Shown here: piece after piece, positions 42,365 through 54,090 of the stretch
Position numbering within the stretch: the first letter of the stretch is position 1
Layout: each line of letters begins with the position of its first letter
Source of the DNA: Breviolum minutum Mf 1.05b.01
Taxonomy: Eukaryota > Sar > Dinophyceae > Suessiales > Symbiodiniaceae
Assembly: GCA_000507305.1 (NCBI GenBank)
Contig: DF243128.1
Location: 1-64,000 of the forward strand
Length of the DNA stretch: 64,000 nucleotides
Direction of reading: 5' to 3'
Notes under the pieces: model-generated
Told to the model about the DNA's origin: nothing
Database searches by the model: none
What the model saw: the letters and a program-made list of their open reading frames with translations, nothing else
Program-made: the position numbers and the translations under genes

Positions 42365-43349
42365 TCTTATGCTGGCACACCGCAACCCTATGAGCAACCT
42401 ACAGTCTTGCAAGTTGCTCCTGTATGGTAAAGCTTGCAGGCGTCTTTCAAGCGACCAAAACAACTTATGAACCGGTGTGTTTTTGATATGCCTCCTTTAC
42501 CTTAGCAAAAAAGCTGATTTTCCAAATGTGTGGGAGGTGGCGAACCACTGAAATGCCACCACGAAAAGGTTCATGAAGAAACTAGGTTCCCAAGCGCACT
42601 GACGAGATCTCGTTACTATATGTGAGCCCAAAATCAAACTGCTCAACAAAAATGGCACAAAATTCCCGTCTTTGGTGCCAACGGGAGCTTTGAATTGAAA
42701 CACTTCAGAGGTTTTTCGTTGCCCAAGCATTCAACACGACACACTGCCACATCGTCAGATGTCAACATCGAGAATCGAGATTCTGAAAGGCATTTCAAAC
42801 TTTTCAATCTTGTTAAGGGAAGATGACGAGGTTCCCCAAAACCCCCATTCGCTTGAGAACTAGAAGCCCTATTTGGGATCCCTGCAAAAACCAAACTTTT
42901 TCCTTGGGCTTTTGGGGATCTGTGATTTTGACCTCCATATCCATTTCAAAGACATCTTAAAAGTTTCCTCTGGCTAGACCGGGCGTCTTCCACCAAAAAA
43001 TACGAAAAGCTGCCGGTATGACCCCCCGTTTCTTAACGGAACCTTTGGCAGCTTCGGTTTTGTCTTAACGTCAACTTTTCCGCCGAAGAAAAACAGCGCC
43101 AGCCCTGCACTCTGTTGCATTGCCGGTTCAACAAAGCAGGCGCTTCTACCGCATAGCCATAGCCTATGCAGTCTGCTTGGCCTTCCGTAGCCTCCGCGTA
43201 GCCCCCTGTATCCCAAAAAAACACGGCGTTTCCGTTGAGAGCAAAAAGTTGCCAGTGGAAATTCCTACCTGATGCTGCTAAGGTTCAAGAGTGGAAATTT
43301 GCTGCACGCTTTGAGAATACAAATTTCAGACCACGGATTTGTACATATC
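42365..43349 (+). repeat. Module E copy with D-type tail
   Basis: E lies at 42369-43090 and the tail (CTTCTACCGCATAGCC, CCTCCGCGTAGCCC) at 43140-43210. The end links to C at 43350. Confidence 0.85.
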
Positions 43350-43995
43350 ACTGCTGAACGGCGTTTTACACACGCGGTTTGTAAATGAATGTATTTTACG
43401 TAGAAGCTTCAAAGGTTTGCGAAAACCTGTTGAACGCATCGCAAATGGAATGTTATTTGAACCCTACTTTTGAACATTCTTCGAAATGGACAAATCTTGT
43501 GTTCCAGTTGCGAAACTCGCCGTCAGCGAAGAAAAAGTATTGACTTTGCGGACAAAGTACCCACTGTATTTGGTTTTTGCAGTGATAATTTCCACTGTGG
43601 GTCGTACCAAATAAGGGTTTTATTACAACAATTCTTGAAGACTACCTTTGACTTCAGTAGCATGTGGCAGCTTTGGATATAAAACCTAGATATAGATACT
43701 TTACTTGCCACAAATTGGCGTTTCTTCAGCATGCTTCTAAGAGTATGGATGCACGAAGAAAAACACTGAACTGCACAAAGACAACTTGAAACGCTTTTCA
43801 TAGTTGTGGCATCCCTCGCAGTTTCTCGTTTCCCAATCAGATTTTCTTATGAATAAAACACTCCTTTGCAAGGAAGTGGGAGAATTGTCTCCACGTTCTA
43901 AGCTTTCCAAAGGGCCATGTATGGATTGGTCCCTTCATGTCCCAAACGTTTATCGTAAGGTTGTTTTCAACTGACTTGTAACTTTAAAATAAATC
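43350..43995 (+). repeat. Module C copy
   Basis: It includes CATGCTTCTAAGAGTATGG at about 43730, which is the uninterrupted form of the site occupied by the element at 51588. Confidence 0.85.
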
Positions 43996-45240
43996 GTTCC
44001 ATTTCCCATGGATCCGAATACTGCTCATGTATTGGAGTCGAGGCTTATTTCTATGGATGGTGCAACACAAATCCCCATTTCGGAATTTGAAGCGAGTACA
44101 TTGCACAACTCAAGAGTTTGCGTCTGGTGCTTTCAGGTCCGTAAATTCCAAAGCTGCCTACTGCTTCATCTCGTAAATCATTGCAGCTGCTCACACATAA
44201 ACGTTGGCCAGACTGCAGTTGAGGGAAACTGCTCCTTTGCTGTGTCTTGTTTCTCCACTTGACTAAGCTTCTTACAGGTTGGATGTAATTGGGCCATGTA
44301 TGGATTTGTCCGTGCATGTCCCAAATGGCTATATTAAGGTGGCTTTCCACCAACTTCTAACTTTTGAATAAATCGTTCGATTTCCCATGGATCCCCCCAA
44401 TACTGTTTATGTATTGGAGTCGAGGCTTATTTCTATGGATGGTGCAACACAAATGCCGATTTCGGAATTTGAAGCGAGGAGATGGCACAACTCAAGAGTT
44501 TGTGTCTGGTACTTTCAGGTACGTAAATTTCAATTCTGCCTGCTGGCCAAATACTTCCTCTCGGCAAATAATTGCGACTGCTCACACATAAACTTCGGCC
44601 AGACTGCAGTTGAGGGGATACTGATCCTTTGCTGTGTCTTAGTTTTTCACGTGAGCAGCACTAAAGCACTTGATGGACTTGAATATCGCATGCGATTGCT
44701 TCCTGGCCTCCTTCCCACGGACAGACATGCTGGCGCCAGCTTACGTGAACGCACATGGATAAATCTCGTTTTGATTTCTTTTTGCACAGGTTTGACAGTA
44801 GATGGCACAACTTTGCGCCCTTGGAAATGCCATAAGTGGCTCAACGCCAATTTTAGAAATGTAGTTGGGCCATGTATGGATTTTTCCGTGCATGTGCCGA
44901 ACGGTTATCTTATGGTGGTTATCAACTAACTTCTAACTTGAGAATAAATCGTTCCATTTCCCATGGATCGGAATATATATACTGCAAAGCTTATCTCTAT
45001 GGATGGTGCAGCGCAAATCCCGAAATTTGGGAATTTGAAGCGAGTAGATGGCACAACTCAAGAGTTTGTGTCTGGTACTTTCAGGGGCTGTAAATTCCAA
45101 AGTTGCCTACTGGCCAAATACTTCATCTCAGTAAATAATTGCAGCTGCACTGCAGATGATAAGAAACTGAGAAACCGTTCCTTTACTGTGTCTTAAATTC
45201 TCCACTTGAGCGGCTCTAAACCCTTGATAGACTTGAATAT
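43996..45240 (+). repeat. Modules A, A, B, A
   Basis: A lies at 44005-44270 and 44380-44665, B at 44690-44925, and A at 44955-45240. One frame of 180 codons (44387-44929) runs through A and B. It starts in a CCCATGG context, as in many A copies. Confidence 0.8.
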
Positions 45241-45868
45241 CGCATGAGCTAGCTTCCGGGCCTGCTTCCCAGCAGGCACAAACCGACTGGCGCCAGCTTA
45301 CAGGAATGCACATGCATCCCCCCCTTTTTGATCTCGTTATGCGCAGGTCTGAAAGTAGATGGCACAATTTTTATTACTTGGCAATGCTATAGATGGCTCA
45401 GCGCCAATTTTGACATGCAGTTGGGCCATGTATGGATTTGGGCCATGTTTGTGTATTGGAGTCGAGGCTTGTTTCTATGGATGGTGCAACGCAAGTCCCC
45501 ATTTCGGAATTTGAAGCGAGTACATGGCACAACTCAAGGTTTGCGTCTGGGACTTTCAGGTCTGTAAATTCCAAAGCTGCCTACTGGCCAAATACTTCAT
45601 CTCAGTAAATAGTTGCAGCTGCACTGCAGATGAGAAGAAACTGAGAAACCGATCCTTTACTGTGTCTTAAATTCTCCACTTGAGCGGCTCTAAACCCTTG
45701 ATAGACTTGAATATCGCATGAGCTAGCTTCCGGGCCTGCTTCCCAGCAGGCACAAACCGGCTGGCGCCAGCTTGACAGGAATGCACATGGATCCCCCTCT
45801 TTTTGATCTCGTTTTGCACAGGTCTGAAAGTAGATGGCGCAATTTTTATATATTTTATTACTTGGCAA

Positions 45869-46449
45869 NNNNNNNNNNNNNNNNNNNNNNNNNNNNNNNN
45901 NNNNNNNNNNNNNNNNNNNNNNNNNNNNNNNNNNNNNNNNNNNNNNNNNNNNNNNNNNNNNNNNNNNNNNNNNNNNNNNNNNNNNNNNNNNNNNNNNNNN
46001 NNNNNNNNNNNNNNNNNNNNNNNNNNNNNNNNNNNNNNNNNNNNNNNNNNNNNNNNNNNNNNNNNNNNNNNNNNNNNNNNNNNNNNNNNNNNNNNNNNNN
46101 NNNNNNNNNNNNNNNNNNNNNNNNNNNNNNNNNNNNNNNNNNNNNNNNNNNNNNNNNNNNNNNNNNNNNNNNNNNNNNNNNNNNNNNNNNNNNNNNNNNN
46201 NNNNNNNNNNNNNNNNNNNNNNNNNNNNNNNNNNNNNNNNNNNNNNNNNNNNNNNNNNNNNNNNNNNNNNNNNNNNNNNNNNNNNNNNNNNNNNNNNNNN
46301 NNNNNNNNNNNNNNNNNNNNNNNNNNNNNNNNNNNNNNNNNNNNNNNNNNNNNNNNNNNNNNNNNNNNNNNNNNNNNNNNNNNNNNNNNNNNNNNNNNNN
46401 NNNNNNNNNNNNNNNNNNNNNNNNNNNNNNNNNNNNNNNNNNNNNNNNN
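45869..46449. other. Assembly gap (581 N) inside the tandem array
   Basis: The gap begins within one unit at CTTGGCAA and ends at the C-run of another. The stated length need not be real, because tandem units collapse or expand in assembly. Confidence 0.99.
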
Positions 46450-46629
46450 CCCCCCCTTTTTGATCTCGTTTTGCACAGGTCTGAAAGTAGATGGCGCAAT
46501 TTTTATTACTTGGCAATGCTATAGATGGCTCAGCGCCAATTTTGACATGCAGTTGGGCCATGTATGGATTTGGGCCATGTTTGTGTATTGGAGTCGAGGC
46601 TTGTTTCGATGGATGGTGCAACGCAAGTC

Positions 46630-47248
46630 CAGTACCATAAAGGCGGTGACGGTGATCCACCGCGACGTTTTGTGTGTTTTTTTGTTGAGAAAAGAAGGAA
46701 ACAAGTACAACAAAGTGACAAGGATGTGAACAATTGAAGGATAAGGAAGGATATCCAAGCAATTTGTTTAAAATCAATTTTCATGAAATATATACTTTTT
46801 TTTTCATAAATTGTCTTCACTATATTTGGCCAGGTTTGTCGGCCATCACGCAGCTTTTCCTGAGACGTTGAGCGCCCAAAAGTCTCACTGCGGAGGGCAA
46901 ACATTGGTCGTGTGACCAGCGCAGCCTGGGTTGCAGTTTCAGCTCCCACAGGTTGTGCCAGGAAAATCCGAAAATCCAAGACTTCAAAGAACGCATACTG
47001 GCATACAGTATCAGGATGTATCAGGCATATCAATTTGACATCTCAGAATCTAAGGACAAGAGGCATTTTCTTAAGAGACGCATACGCGCATTCCGGTTGA
47101 TGTCTCATGCGAAGCGGATAAGTCCCTTTTAAGGGCACCAAAATGTCAGTGGCTGTTCAAAGCGAATTGGCCCAGCGCGTCAGTCCAAAGACGGCAAGCA
47201 GTCCTGAAAATTGATGTGCACTGACGACAATTCCATCAGATTCCTCTT
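46630..47248. mobile_element. About 620-bp unique insertion in an array unit
   Basis: The uninterrupted unit reads GCAAGTCCCCATTTCGGAAT, then TTGAAGCGAG. Here GCAAGTCC is followed by unique DNA until TTTGAAGCGAG at about 47248, with about 11 bases of the unit lost. I see no clear terminal repeats. Frames on both strands are open (46912-47100 plus; minus 47033 downward, EVLDFRIFLAQPVGAETATQ) but not recognised. It may be a repair-associated insertion rather than a transposon. Confidence 0.55.
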
Positions 47249-47965
47249 TGAAGCGAGTACATGGCACAACTCAAGGTTTGCGTCTGGGACTTTCAGGTCT
47301 GTAAATTCCAAAGCTGCCAACTGGCCAAATACTTCATCTCAGTAAATAGTTGCAGCTGCACTGCAGATGAGAAGAAACTGAGAAACCGATCCTTTACTGT
47401 GTCTTAAATTCTCCACTTGAGCGGCTCTAAACCCTTGATGAAATTGAATATCGCATGAGCTAGCTTCCGGGCCTGCTTCCCAGCAGGCACAAACCGGCTG
47501 GCGCCAGCTTACAGGAATGCACATGGATCCCCCCCCTTTTTGATCTCGTTTTGCACAGGTCTGAAAGTAGATGGCGCAATTTTTATTACTTGGCAATGCT
47601 ATAGATGGCTCAGCGCCAATTTTGACATGCAGTTGGGCCATGTATGGATTTGGGCCATGTTTGTGTATTGGAGTCGAGGCTTGTTTCTATGGATGGTGCA
47701 ACGCAAGTCCCCATTTCGGAATTTGAAGCGAGTACATGGCACAACTCAAGGTTTGCGTCTGGGACTTTCAGGTCTGTAAATTCCAAAGCTGCCTACTGGC
47801 CAAATACTTCATCTCAGTAAATAGTTGCAGCTGCACTGCAGATGAGGAGAAACTGAGAAACCGATCCTTTACTGTGTCTTAAATTCTCCACTGGAGCAGG
47901 GCTGAAGCACTTGATAGACTTGAATATCGCATGAGCTTGCTTCCGGGCTTGCTTGCCAGGGACAA

Positions 47966-48640
47966 ATAGGCTGGTTATCTTAAGGTGATTTTCCACCTTT
48001 CTAACTTTTGAATAAATCCTTTGATTTCCCCTTGATCTGAATACTGCTTATGTGTTGGAGTCGAGGCTTATTTCTATGGATTTGCAACGCAATACCGTCG
48101 GTGAACATAAGAGTACTGGCTTTGTTGGCAAAGTTCTACTGCATTTGATTGTGCAGTGATAATTTACACTGTGGGTCTTACCAGGTATCGGCTTATTTCA
48201 TCAACAATTCTTCAAGACTATCTTTGGCTTCGGTAGCATGTGGCAGCTTCGGATTTCACATCTAGATTTTGATGTTTTACTTGCCACAAATGAACTTGTT
48301 TTCAACATGCTCCAGGTATGGGTCTATTTCAACAACACTTCTTGAAGACTATCTTTGACTTCGGTAACATGTGGCAGCTTCGGATATGATATTTAGATAT
48401 AGATGGTTTACGTGCACGGAGAAAAAATCTGAACTGCACAACGGCAACTCGAAACGCTTTTTATATATGTGGCAGTCTCGCAGTTTCTCGTTCCCTCCGT
48501 GCAAAGGAGTGGGGCTGGGAGAATTGTCTCCATGTTCCAAGCTTTCCAAAGGGCCATGTATGGATTTGTCCCTTCATGTCCCAAACAGTTATCTTAGGGT
48601 TGTTTTCAACTAACTTCCAACTTGAGAACAAATCGTTGCA
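47966..48640 (+). repeat. Truncated A, then module C pieces
   Basis: An A fragment lies at 47990-48090. The C middle is at 48100-48310, followed by a second C stretch from 48312 (CCAGGTATGGGTCTATTTC) to 48640, so part of C is present twice. Confidence 0.8.
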
Positions 48641-48995
48641 TTTGCCATGGATCCGAATATATACTGCTTATGTATTGGAGTCGAGGCTTATTTTTATCGA
48701 TGGTGCAACACAAATCCCGATTTCGGAATTTGAAGCAAGTAGATGGAACAACTCAAGAGTATACTGCTTATGTAATGGAGTCGAGGCTTATTTTTATCGA
48801 TGGTGCAACACAAATCCCGATTTCGGAATTTGAAGCAAGTAGATGGCACAACTCAAGAGTTTGTGTCTGGTACTTTCAGGGGCTGTAAATCCCAAAGTTG
48901 CCTACTGGCCAAATACTTCATCTTCGCAAATAATTGCAGCTGGTCACACACAAACTTCGGCCAGACTGGGGGAGATCTCTCATTTGGAGTTCCAG
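48641..48995 (+). repeat. Module A with a 100-bp internal tandem duplication
   Basis: ATACTGCTTATG begins at 48661 and again at 48761. The two 100-bp units differ at only a few positions (for example TGTATTGG against TGTAATGG), so the duplication is recent. Confidence 0.9.
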
Positions 48996-49826
48996 GATCG
49001 GCGTTTTGGACAAGTGTTTTGTGAACGAGGGCGTCCATAGAAGCTTGAAACGTTTGCAAAAGCCTTTTGAGCGAATCTTTGAACAAAAATGGAATGCTAT
49101 TCTTAGTTGCGGGGTGGCCAGGGCTTGATAAGGGCACCCTTTTTCTTGTTCCGCATGTGTGGAAGAGCCATACACATCACTCACTGAGTTTGCAAGAAAT
49201 CAGTTCCCTTCCTAAGAACAGATAAGATTGGGTATTTCAGAGCATCTAGCTCACGATGGCATGCCCTGGGCATGCTGTCTTGGGCAGGGTCATCCCAAAG
49301 ACCTTGCGAACGACGAACTTACAATCAATAACAACCAAATGCAAACAAAGACTGTCTTTGGGGAGGTCACTAGGCAGACCTTGCCCACGACGGCATGCTC
49401 TGGGCATGCTGTCTTTGGCAGGGTCTGTTCTGGCTCCTTGCGAACGACGAACGTACACACGAAAACAGAATCCCAACATTTTTATGCAGTGGGGATGGGA
49501 ACTTAGCCAGCAATGAAGTTCAGGCGAGTTCAGGGAAATAAAGGTATGCAACCAAAAAGGGCAAAAGGGCAGCACTGGGCGACTAGGTATTTGAACATTA
49601 TTTTGAACATTCTTCGAAATGGACAAATCTTGTGTTCCAGTTGCGAATCTCGCCGCCAGCGCGAAGAAAAGGTATTGACTTTGTGGCAAAATACCCACTG
49701 TATTTGGTTTTGCAGTGATAATTTCAACTGTTGGGTCTCACCAGGTATCGGCTTATTTCATCAACAATTCTTCAAGACTATCTTTGGCTTCAGTAGCATG
49801 AATGAAGCCGCTTCGGATACAATATC
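48996..49826 (+). repeat. Module C start, C' doublet, module C middle
   Basis: C starts at about 48998. C' palindromes lie at 49259-49275 (perfect) and 49393-49409 (GCATGCTCTGGGCATGC, one mismatch). The C middle follows from about 49590, interrupted at 49826 by a foldback element. Confidence 0.8.
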
Positions 49827-49922
49827 TACCATGGGAACCCCAAACCCTCATTTTTAGGGGTTATGACCCATATATTGAGGGCCTAAAACCTTCATTTTTC
49901 ATGGTTTTGGGGTCCAAAGGTA
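49827..49922. mobile_element. 96-bp foldback element, TA flanks, empty site known
   Basis: The related C copy reads GGATACAATATAATAGATGC at about 54958. Here AATATC is followed by TACCATGGGAACCCCAAACC ... GGTTTTGGGGTCCAAAGGTA and then TATAGATGC. The ends pair as an imperfect inverted repeat of about 20 bp. The length equals the foldbacks at 36796 and 60333, and the last 34 bp match at about 20 positions by eye. Confidence 0.6.
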
Positions 49923-50609
49923 TATAGATGCTTTACTTGCCACAAATGAACTTGTTTTCAACATGCTCCTAGGATTATGGATGCTCGAAGAAAAACACTG
50001 AACTGCACAAAGGCAACTTGAAACGCTTTTTATACATGTCGCAGCCTCGCAGTTTCTCGTTCCCAATCAGAGTTTCTTATGAAACGACACTCCGTGCAAA
50101 GGAGTGGGGCTGGGAGAATTGTCTCCATGTTCTAAGCTTTCCAAAGGGCCATGTATGGATTTGTCCCTTCATGTCCCAAACAGTTATCTTAGGGTTGTTT
50201 TCAACTAACTTCCAACTTGAGAACAAATCGTTGCATTTGCCATGGATCCGAATATATACTGCTTATGTATTGGAGTCGAGGCTTATTTTTATCGATGGTG
50301 CAGCACAAATCCCGATTTCGGAATTTGAAGAACGTAGATGGCACAACTCAAGAGTTTGTGCGCTTTCAGGTCTGTAAATTCTAAAGCTGCCTACTGGAAC
50401 TCCACATAGTTGCCTTCGCGTAGGTTTGCCTATGCAGTCCGCTTGGGCCTTCCGTCCCCTCCGCGTAGCCCCCTTATCCCAAGAAAAAAAACAGGGGTTG
50501 ATCACAAAGAGCTGCCATTGGAAATTCCTACCTGATGCTGCTAGGGTTCAAGAGTGGAAATTTGCCAGCTTCGAGAATACAAATTTCAGGGCACGGATTT
50601 GTAAATATC
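49923..50609 (+). repeat. Module C end, truncated A, D-type tail
   Basis: The C end lies at 49925-50230 and A at 50230-50395, cut short. A D tail with CTTCGCGTAG and CCTCCGCGTAGCCC follows at 50410-50470, then the link to C. Confidence 0.8.
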
Positions 50610-51587
50610 ACTGCTGAACGGCGTTTTACACACGCGGTTTGTAAATGAACGTATTTTACGTAGAAGCTTCAAAGGTTTGCGAAAACTTTTTGAACGCATG
50701 GCAAATGGAATGTTATTTGAACCCTATTTTGAACATTCTTCGACACGGACAAATCTTGCGTTCTTGCGTTGCGAATCTAAGAAAAAGTATCGACTGTGCG
50801 GGCTAAGTAAACACTTTGATGCTAGGCTTGTTAACGTTGTTACACCTATTCCTTTTTTCTTGTTTGATTTCTATTTGTTTTGATTCCTTTGTGCAGCCGC
50901 AACATGGTTTGAATCTTGACATTCAGCTTCGCATATCCCAAAGGTAGTTTCATGCATATGAGTACTCTTGCACATATTTTCTGGCACTTTTCAAATTCTT
51001 AGATTTACAATGCCTTGGGATGGCCCGGTTTCCCTTTAAGGTCTTACCGCATTTACCGCCTGAATATTGGGGTCTGAAATTGAAAACCCTAATGGAGTTC
51101 TGGAAGCCCTTCCAACCATGTTAGACCCACCCTCAGGGTCCCAGCAACCCGTCTAGAATGATGGTGCATGTATGTTGTCAAAAAGTTAGGCATGGGTGGA
51201 TTCTGATGTGAAAACAAAGTAGCTTTGGCCCTATACAGTGTTCTTGGAGCACTGTCTACAGTTACTCTACGCACGCACAAAGGCCACAATTTCCTGGTTT
51301 GATGTGACACTGGTAAACCAAAGTTGTTCAAAGGCCTACAAGGAAATCTGAAGTAAAATGTTGACAGGCTCTGGAAACAAAGTTCTGGTACAACAAAAAG
51401 CCAGGGAGGGTCTACAATGATAGGTGTACCGGCGTACCATTTTTGGCCTTCGATGCGGCCGCCCTGGAGGGCCCCCCATTCCAGACCCCACTTTGATGCT
51501 ACAGTTACTCTACAGTTCATTTCATCTTTGTTTGTTTGCGTTCCGCACGCACAAAGGCCACAAATTAACTTTTTGCCAACATGCTTC
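50610..51587. other. Module C interrupted by about 730 bp of unique DNA
   Basis: C lies at 50618-50808. C text resumes only at about 51550 (CCACAAATTAACTTTTTGCC). Between them is unique DNA with a 179-codon minus frame (51628-51089: for example KWGLEWGALQGGRIEGQKWY). That frame runs into the next element, so it is not credible as a gene. GCACGCACAAAGGCCACAA occurs at about 51271 and 51544, both preceded by CAGTTACTCTAC, forming imperfect direct repeats. Confidence 0.55.
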
Positions 51588-51949
51588 CCCTGATCTTCCA
51601 CGTGCAAGTTTAACTTGAACTTTGGCAACGTGCCAGTTAAACCTGCACTTTCAACTTTGGTAGAACATTGTATGCATGGTGTGATATCGGTGGGTCAACA
51701 ATCATGGTAAAAACAAGTATTGCTAACGTGTGTGAAAAACCCGTGAGAAGTGCGTGAAACCCGCGTGAGTTTGCACGAAAAGTGCGTGAAAAACTGTCAA
51801 TTCAATTTGGATGCTTTGCTCCGCAGTTGTTCTCGTTGTCGACCATGTATTGGTTTCCACATGTGGAGAAGCAAAACAGGCACTTTGAGTAAAGGCTGTC
51901 CTTTAGCGGAACGTGCAAGTTTAACTTAGCCTTTGGAAGTTCAGGGTTC
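51585..51949. mobile_element. Second CCCT...AGGG element, TTC target duplication, 11-bp iterons
   Basis: The C module normally reads CATGCTTCTAAGAGTATGG (43730). Here it is split as CATGCTTC / TTCTAAGAGTATGG around 51588-51946 (359 bp). The left end is CCCTGATCTTCCACGTGC; the right end, reversed, is CCCTGAACTTCCAAAGGC. AAGTTTAACTT lies 18 bp from the left end (51606-51616) and 19 bp from the right end (51917-51927), exactly as in 10407-10923. CGTGCAAGTTTAACTT is also a direct repeat near both ends. Inside, CGTGAAA-like motifs start at 51731, 51742, 51753, 51764, 51775 and 51785. There is no transposase frame, so it would be a non-autonomous member. Confidence 0.75.
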
Positions 51950-52990
51950 TAAGAGTATGGATGCACGGAGAAAACCACTGAACTGCACAAAGGCAACTTG
52001 AAACGCTTTTTATACATGTGGCAGCCTCGCAGTTTCTCGTTTCCCAATCAGAGTTTCTCATGAAACGACACTCCGTTGCAAAGGAGTGGAGCTGGGAGAA
52101 TTGTCTTCTAAGCTTTCCAAAGGGCCATGTATGGATTTTTCTGTGCATGTCCCAAACGGTTATATATCTTAGGGCTGTTTTCAACTAACTTCTAACTTAA
52201 GAATAAATCGTTCGATTTCCCATGGATCGGAATATATACTGCTTATGTATTGGAGTCGAGGCTTATTTCTATGGATTGTGCATCACAAATCCCAATTTGG
52301 GAATTGAAGCGAGGAGATGGCACAACTCAAAAGTTTCTGTCTGGCTGGTACTTTCAGGTCTGGAAATTCCAATTCTGCCTACTGGCCACCAAACACTTCA
52401 TGTCGGTAAATAATTGCAGCTGCTCACACATAAACTTCGGCCAGACTGCAGTTGAGGGGATACTGATCCTGTGCTGTGACTTAGTTTCTCGACTTGAGCG
52501 GAGCTAAAGCACTTGATGGATTTGAATATCGCATGAGCTTGCTTCCGCGCCTGCTTTCCAGGGACAGACATGCTGGCGCCAGCTTACGTGAATGCACGTG
52601 GGTAAACCTCGTTTTGATTTCGTTTTGCACGGGTTTGACAGTAGATGGCACAACTATGCGCCCTTGGAAATGCCATCAGTGGCTCAATGCCAATTTTAGA
52701 ATTGTAGTTGGGCCCTGTATGGATTTTTCTGTGCATGTCTCAAACGGTTATATACCTTTGGGCTGTTTTCAACTAACTTCTAACTTGAGAATAAATCGTT
52801 CGATTTCCCATGGATCGGAATATATACTGCTTATGTATTGGAGTCGAGGCTTATTTCTATGGATTGTGCATCACAAATCCCAATTTCGGAATTTGAAGCG
52901 AGGAGATGGCACAACTCAAGAGTTTGTGCGCTTTCAGGTCTGTAAATTCTAAAGCTGCCTACTGGCCAAATACTTCATCTTGGCAACAAA
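51950..52990 (+). repeat. Module C end, A, B, A
   Basis: The C end lies at 51950-52170, A at 52210-52520, B at 52520-52775 (palindrome near 52571), and A at 52800-52985, truncated. A 152-codon frame (52494-52952) corresponds to the B and A frame at 21308. Confidence 0.85.
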
Positions 52991-54090
52991 GTGGATCGGG
53001 AGAATTGTCTCCATGTTCTAAGCCTTCCAAGCAGTGGGAATTCCTCGACTTCGGAAGTGGCCCGTCCCCCAGATCTGACTGACAAAGCCTATGTACTTGG
53101 GCCATGCATGGATTTGTCCGTGCATGTCCCAAATGGTTTTATTAAGGTGGCTTTCCACCAACTTCTAACTTGAGAATAAATCGTTCGATTTCCCATGGAT
53201 CACAATCCAGCAAATGGCTACGGAAAGTAGAAGTGATCAAAAAAAAACACAAAAATAAAAATGTCCGAAACGGCAGCCTAGGCTTATGCATTGGAGTCGA
53301 GGCTTATTTCTATGGATGGTGCAACGCAAATCCCAATTTCGGAATTTGAAGCGGGGAGATGGCCCAACTCAAAAGTTTGTGTCTGGCTGGTACTTCAGGT
53401 CTGGAAATTCCAATTCTGCCTACTGGCCACCAAACACTTCATGTCGGTAAATAATTGCAGCTGCTCACACATAAACTTCGGCCAGACCGCAGTTGAGGGG
53501 ATACTGATCCTTTGCTGCGTCTTGAATTCTCCAGTTGAGCGGCGCTAAAGCATAAAGCACTTGATAGACTTGAGTATCGCATGAGATTGCTTCCGCGCCT
53601 GCTTCCCAGGGACAGACATGCTGACGCCAGCTTACGCGAACGCACATGGATGAACCGCGTTTTGTTCTCGTTTTGATCTCGTTTTGCACGGGTTTGACAG
53701 TAGATGGCACAACTTTGCGTGCTTGTTAATAAAGTGCTCAACACCGATTTTTGAAATGCCCTTAGGCCATGCATGGATTATTTCATGCATGTCCCAAACG
53801 GTTATCTTGAGGACGTGTTCAACTAACACCTAACTTAAAAAGATAAATTTAAATAAATCGTTCGATTTCGCATGTATCTGAATACTGTTTACGTATTGGA
53901 GTCTAATTTCTATGGATGGTGCAACGTAAATCCCGATTTCTGAATTTGAAGCGAGGAGATGGCACAACTCAAGAGTTTGTGTCTGGTGGTTTCAGAGTCT
54001 GTGAATTCAAAAGCTACCTACTGGCCAAATACCTCATCTCGGTAAATAATTGCAGATGCTCACACATAAACTTCTCCACATCCATATTAA
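52991..54090 (+). repeat. Module C end, A, B, A
   Basis: The C end lies at 52990-53160. A starts at about 53188 with about 70 bp of unrelated A-rich text inside (53208-53280). B lies at 53580-53815 with the palindrome broken (GCTGACGCCAGC). A lies at 53866-54075, with deletions. Confidence 0.8.

Larger units (their letters stand above)
45241..47965 (+). repeat. Tandem array of a 474-bp unit (at least four units, one gap, one insertion)
   Basis: CTGGCGCCAG starts units at 45287, 45761 (474 bp apart) and 47498. A further unit straddles the gap end at 46450. Each unit is the link CTTCCCAGCAGGCACAAACC, the palindrome, a C-run of variable length, a B-like stretch and an A module. The gap and a 620-bp insertion interrupt it, so the true unit number is unknown. 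Confidence 0.85.

Noticed and set aside
45602-46777. 391-codon minus frame and other long frames over 45602-46777
   Set aside because: They span the 581-N gap, and the real flanks are array repeat sequence.
51089-51628. 179-codon minus frame as a gene
   Set aside because: It runs from unique DNA through module C remains into the inserted element, so its frame is accidental.
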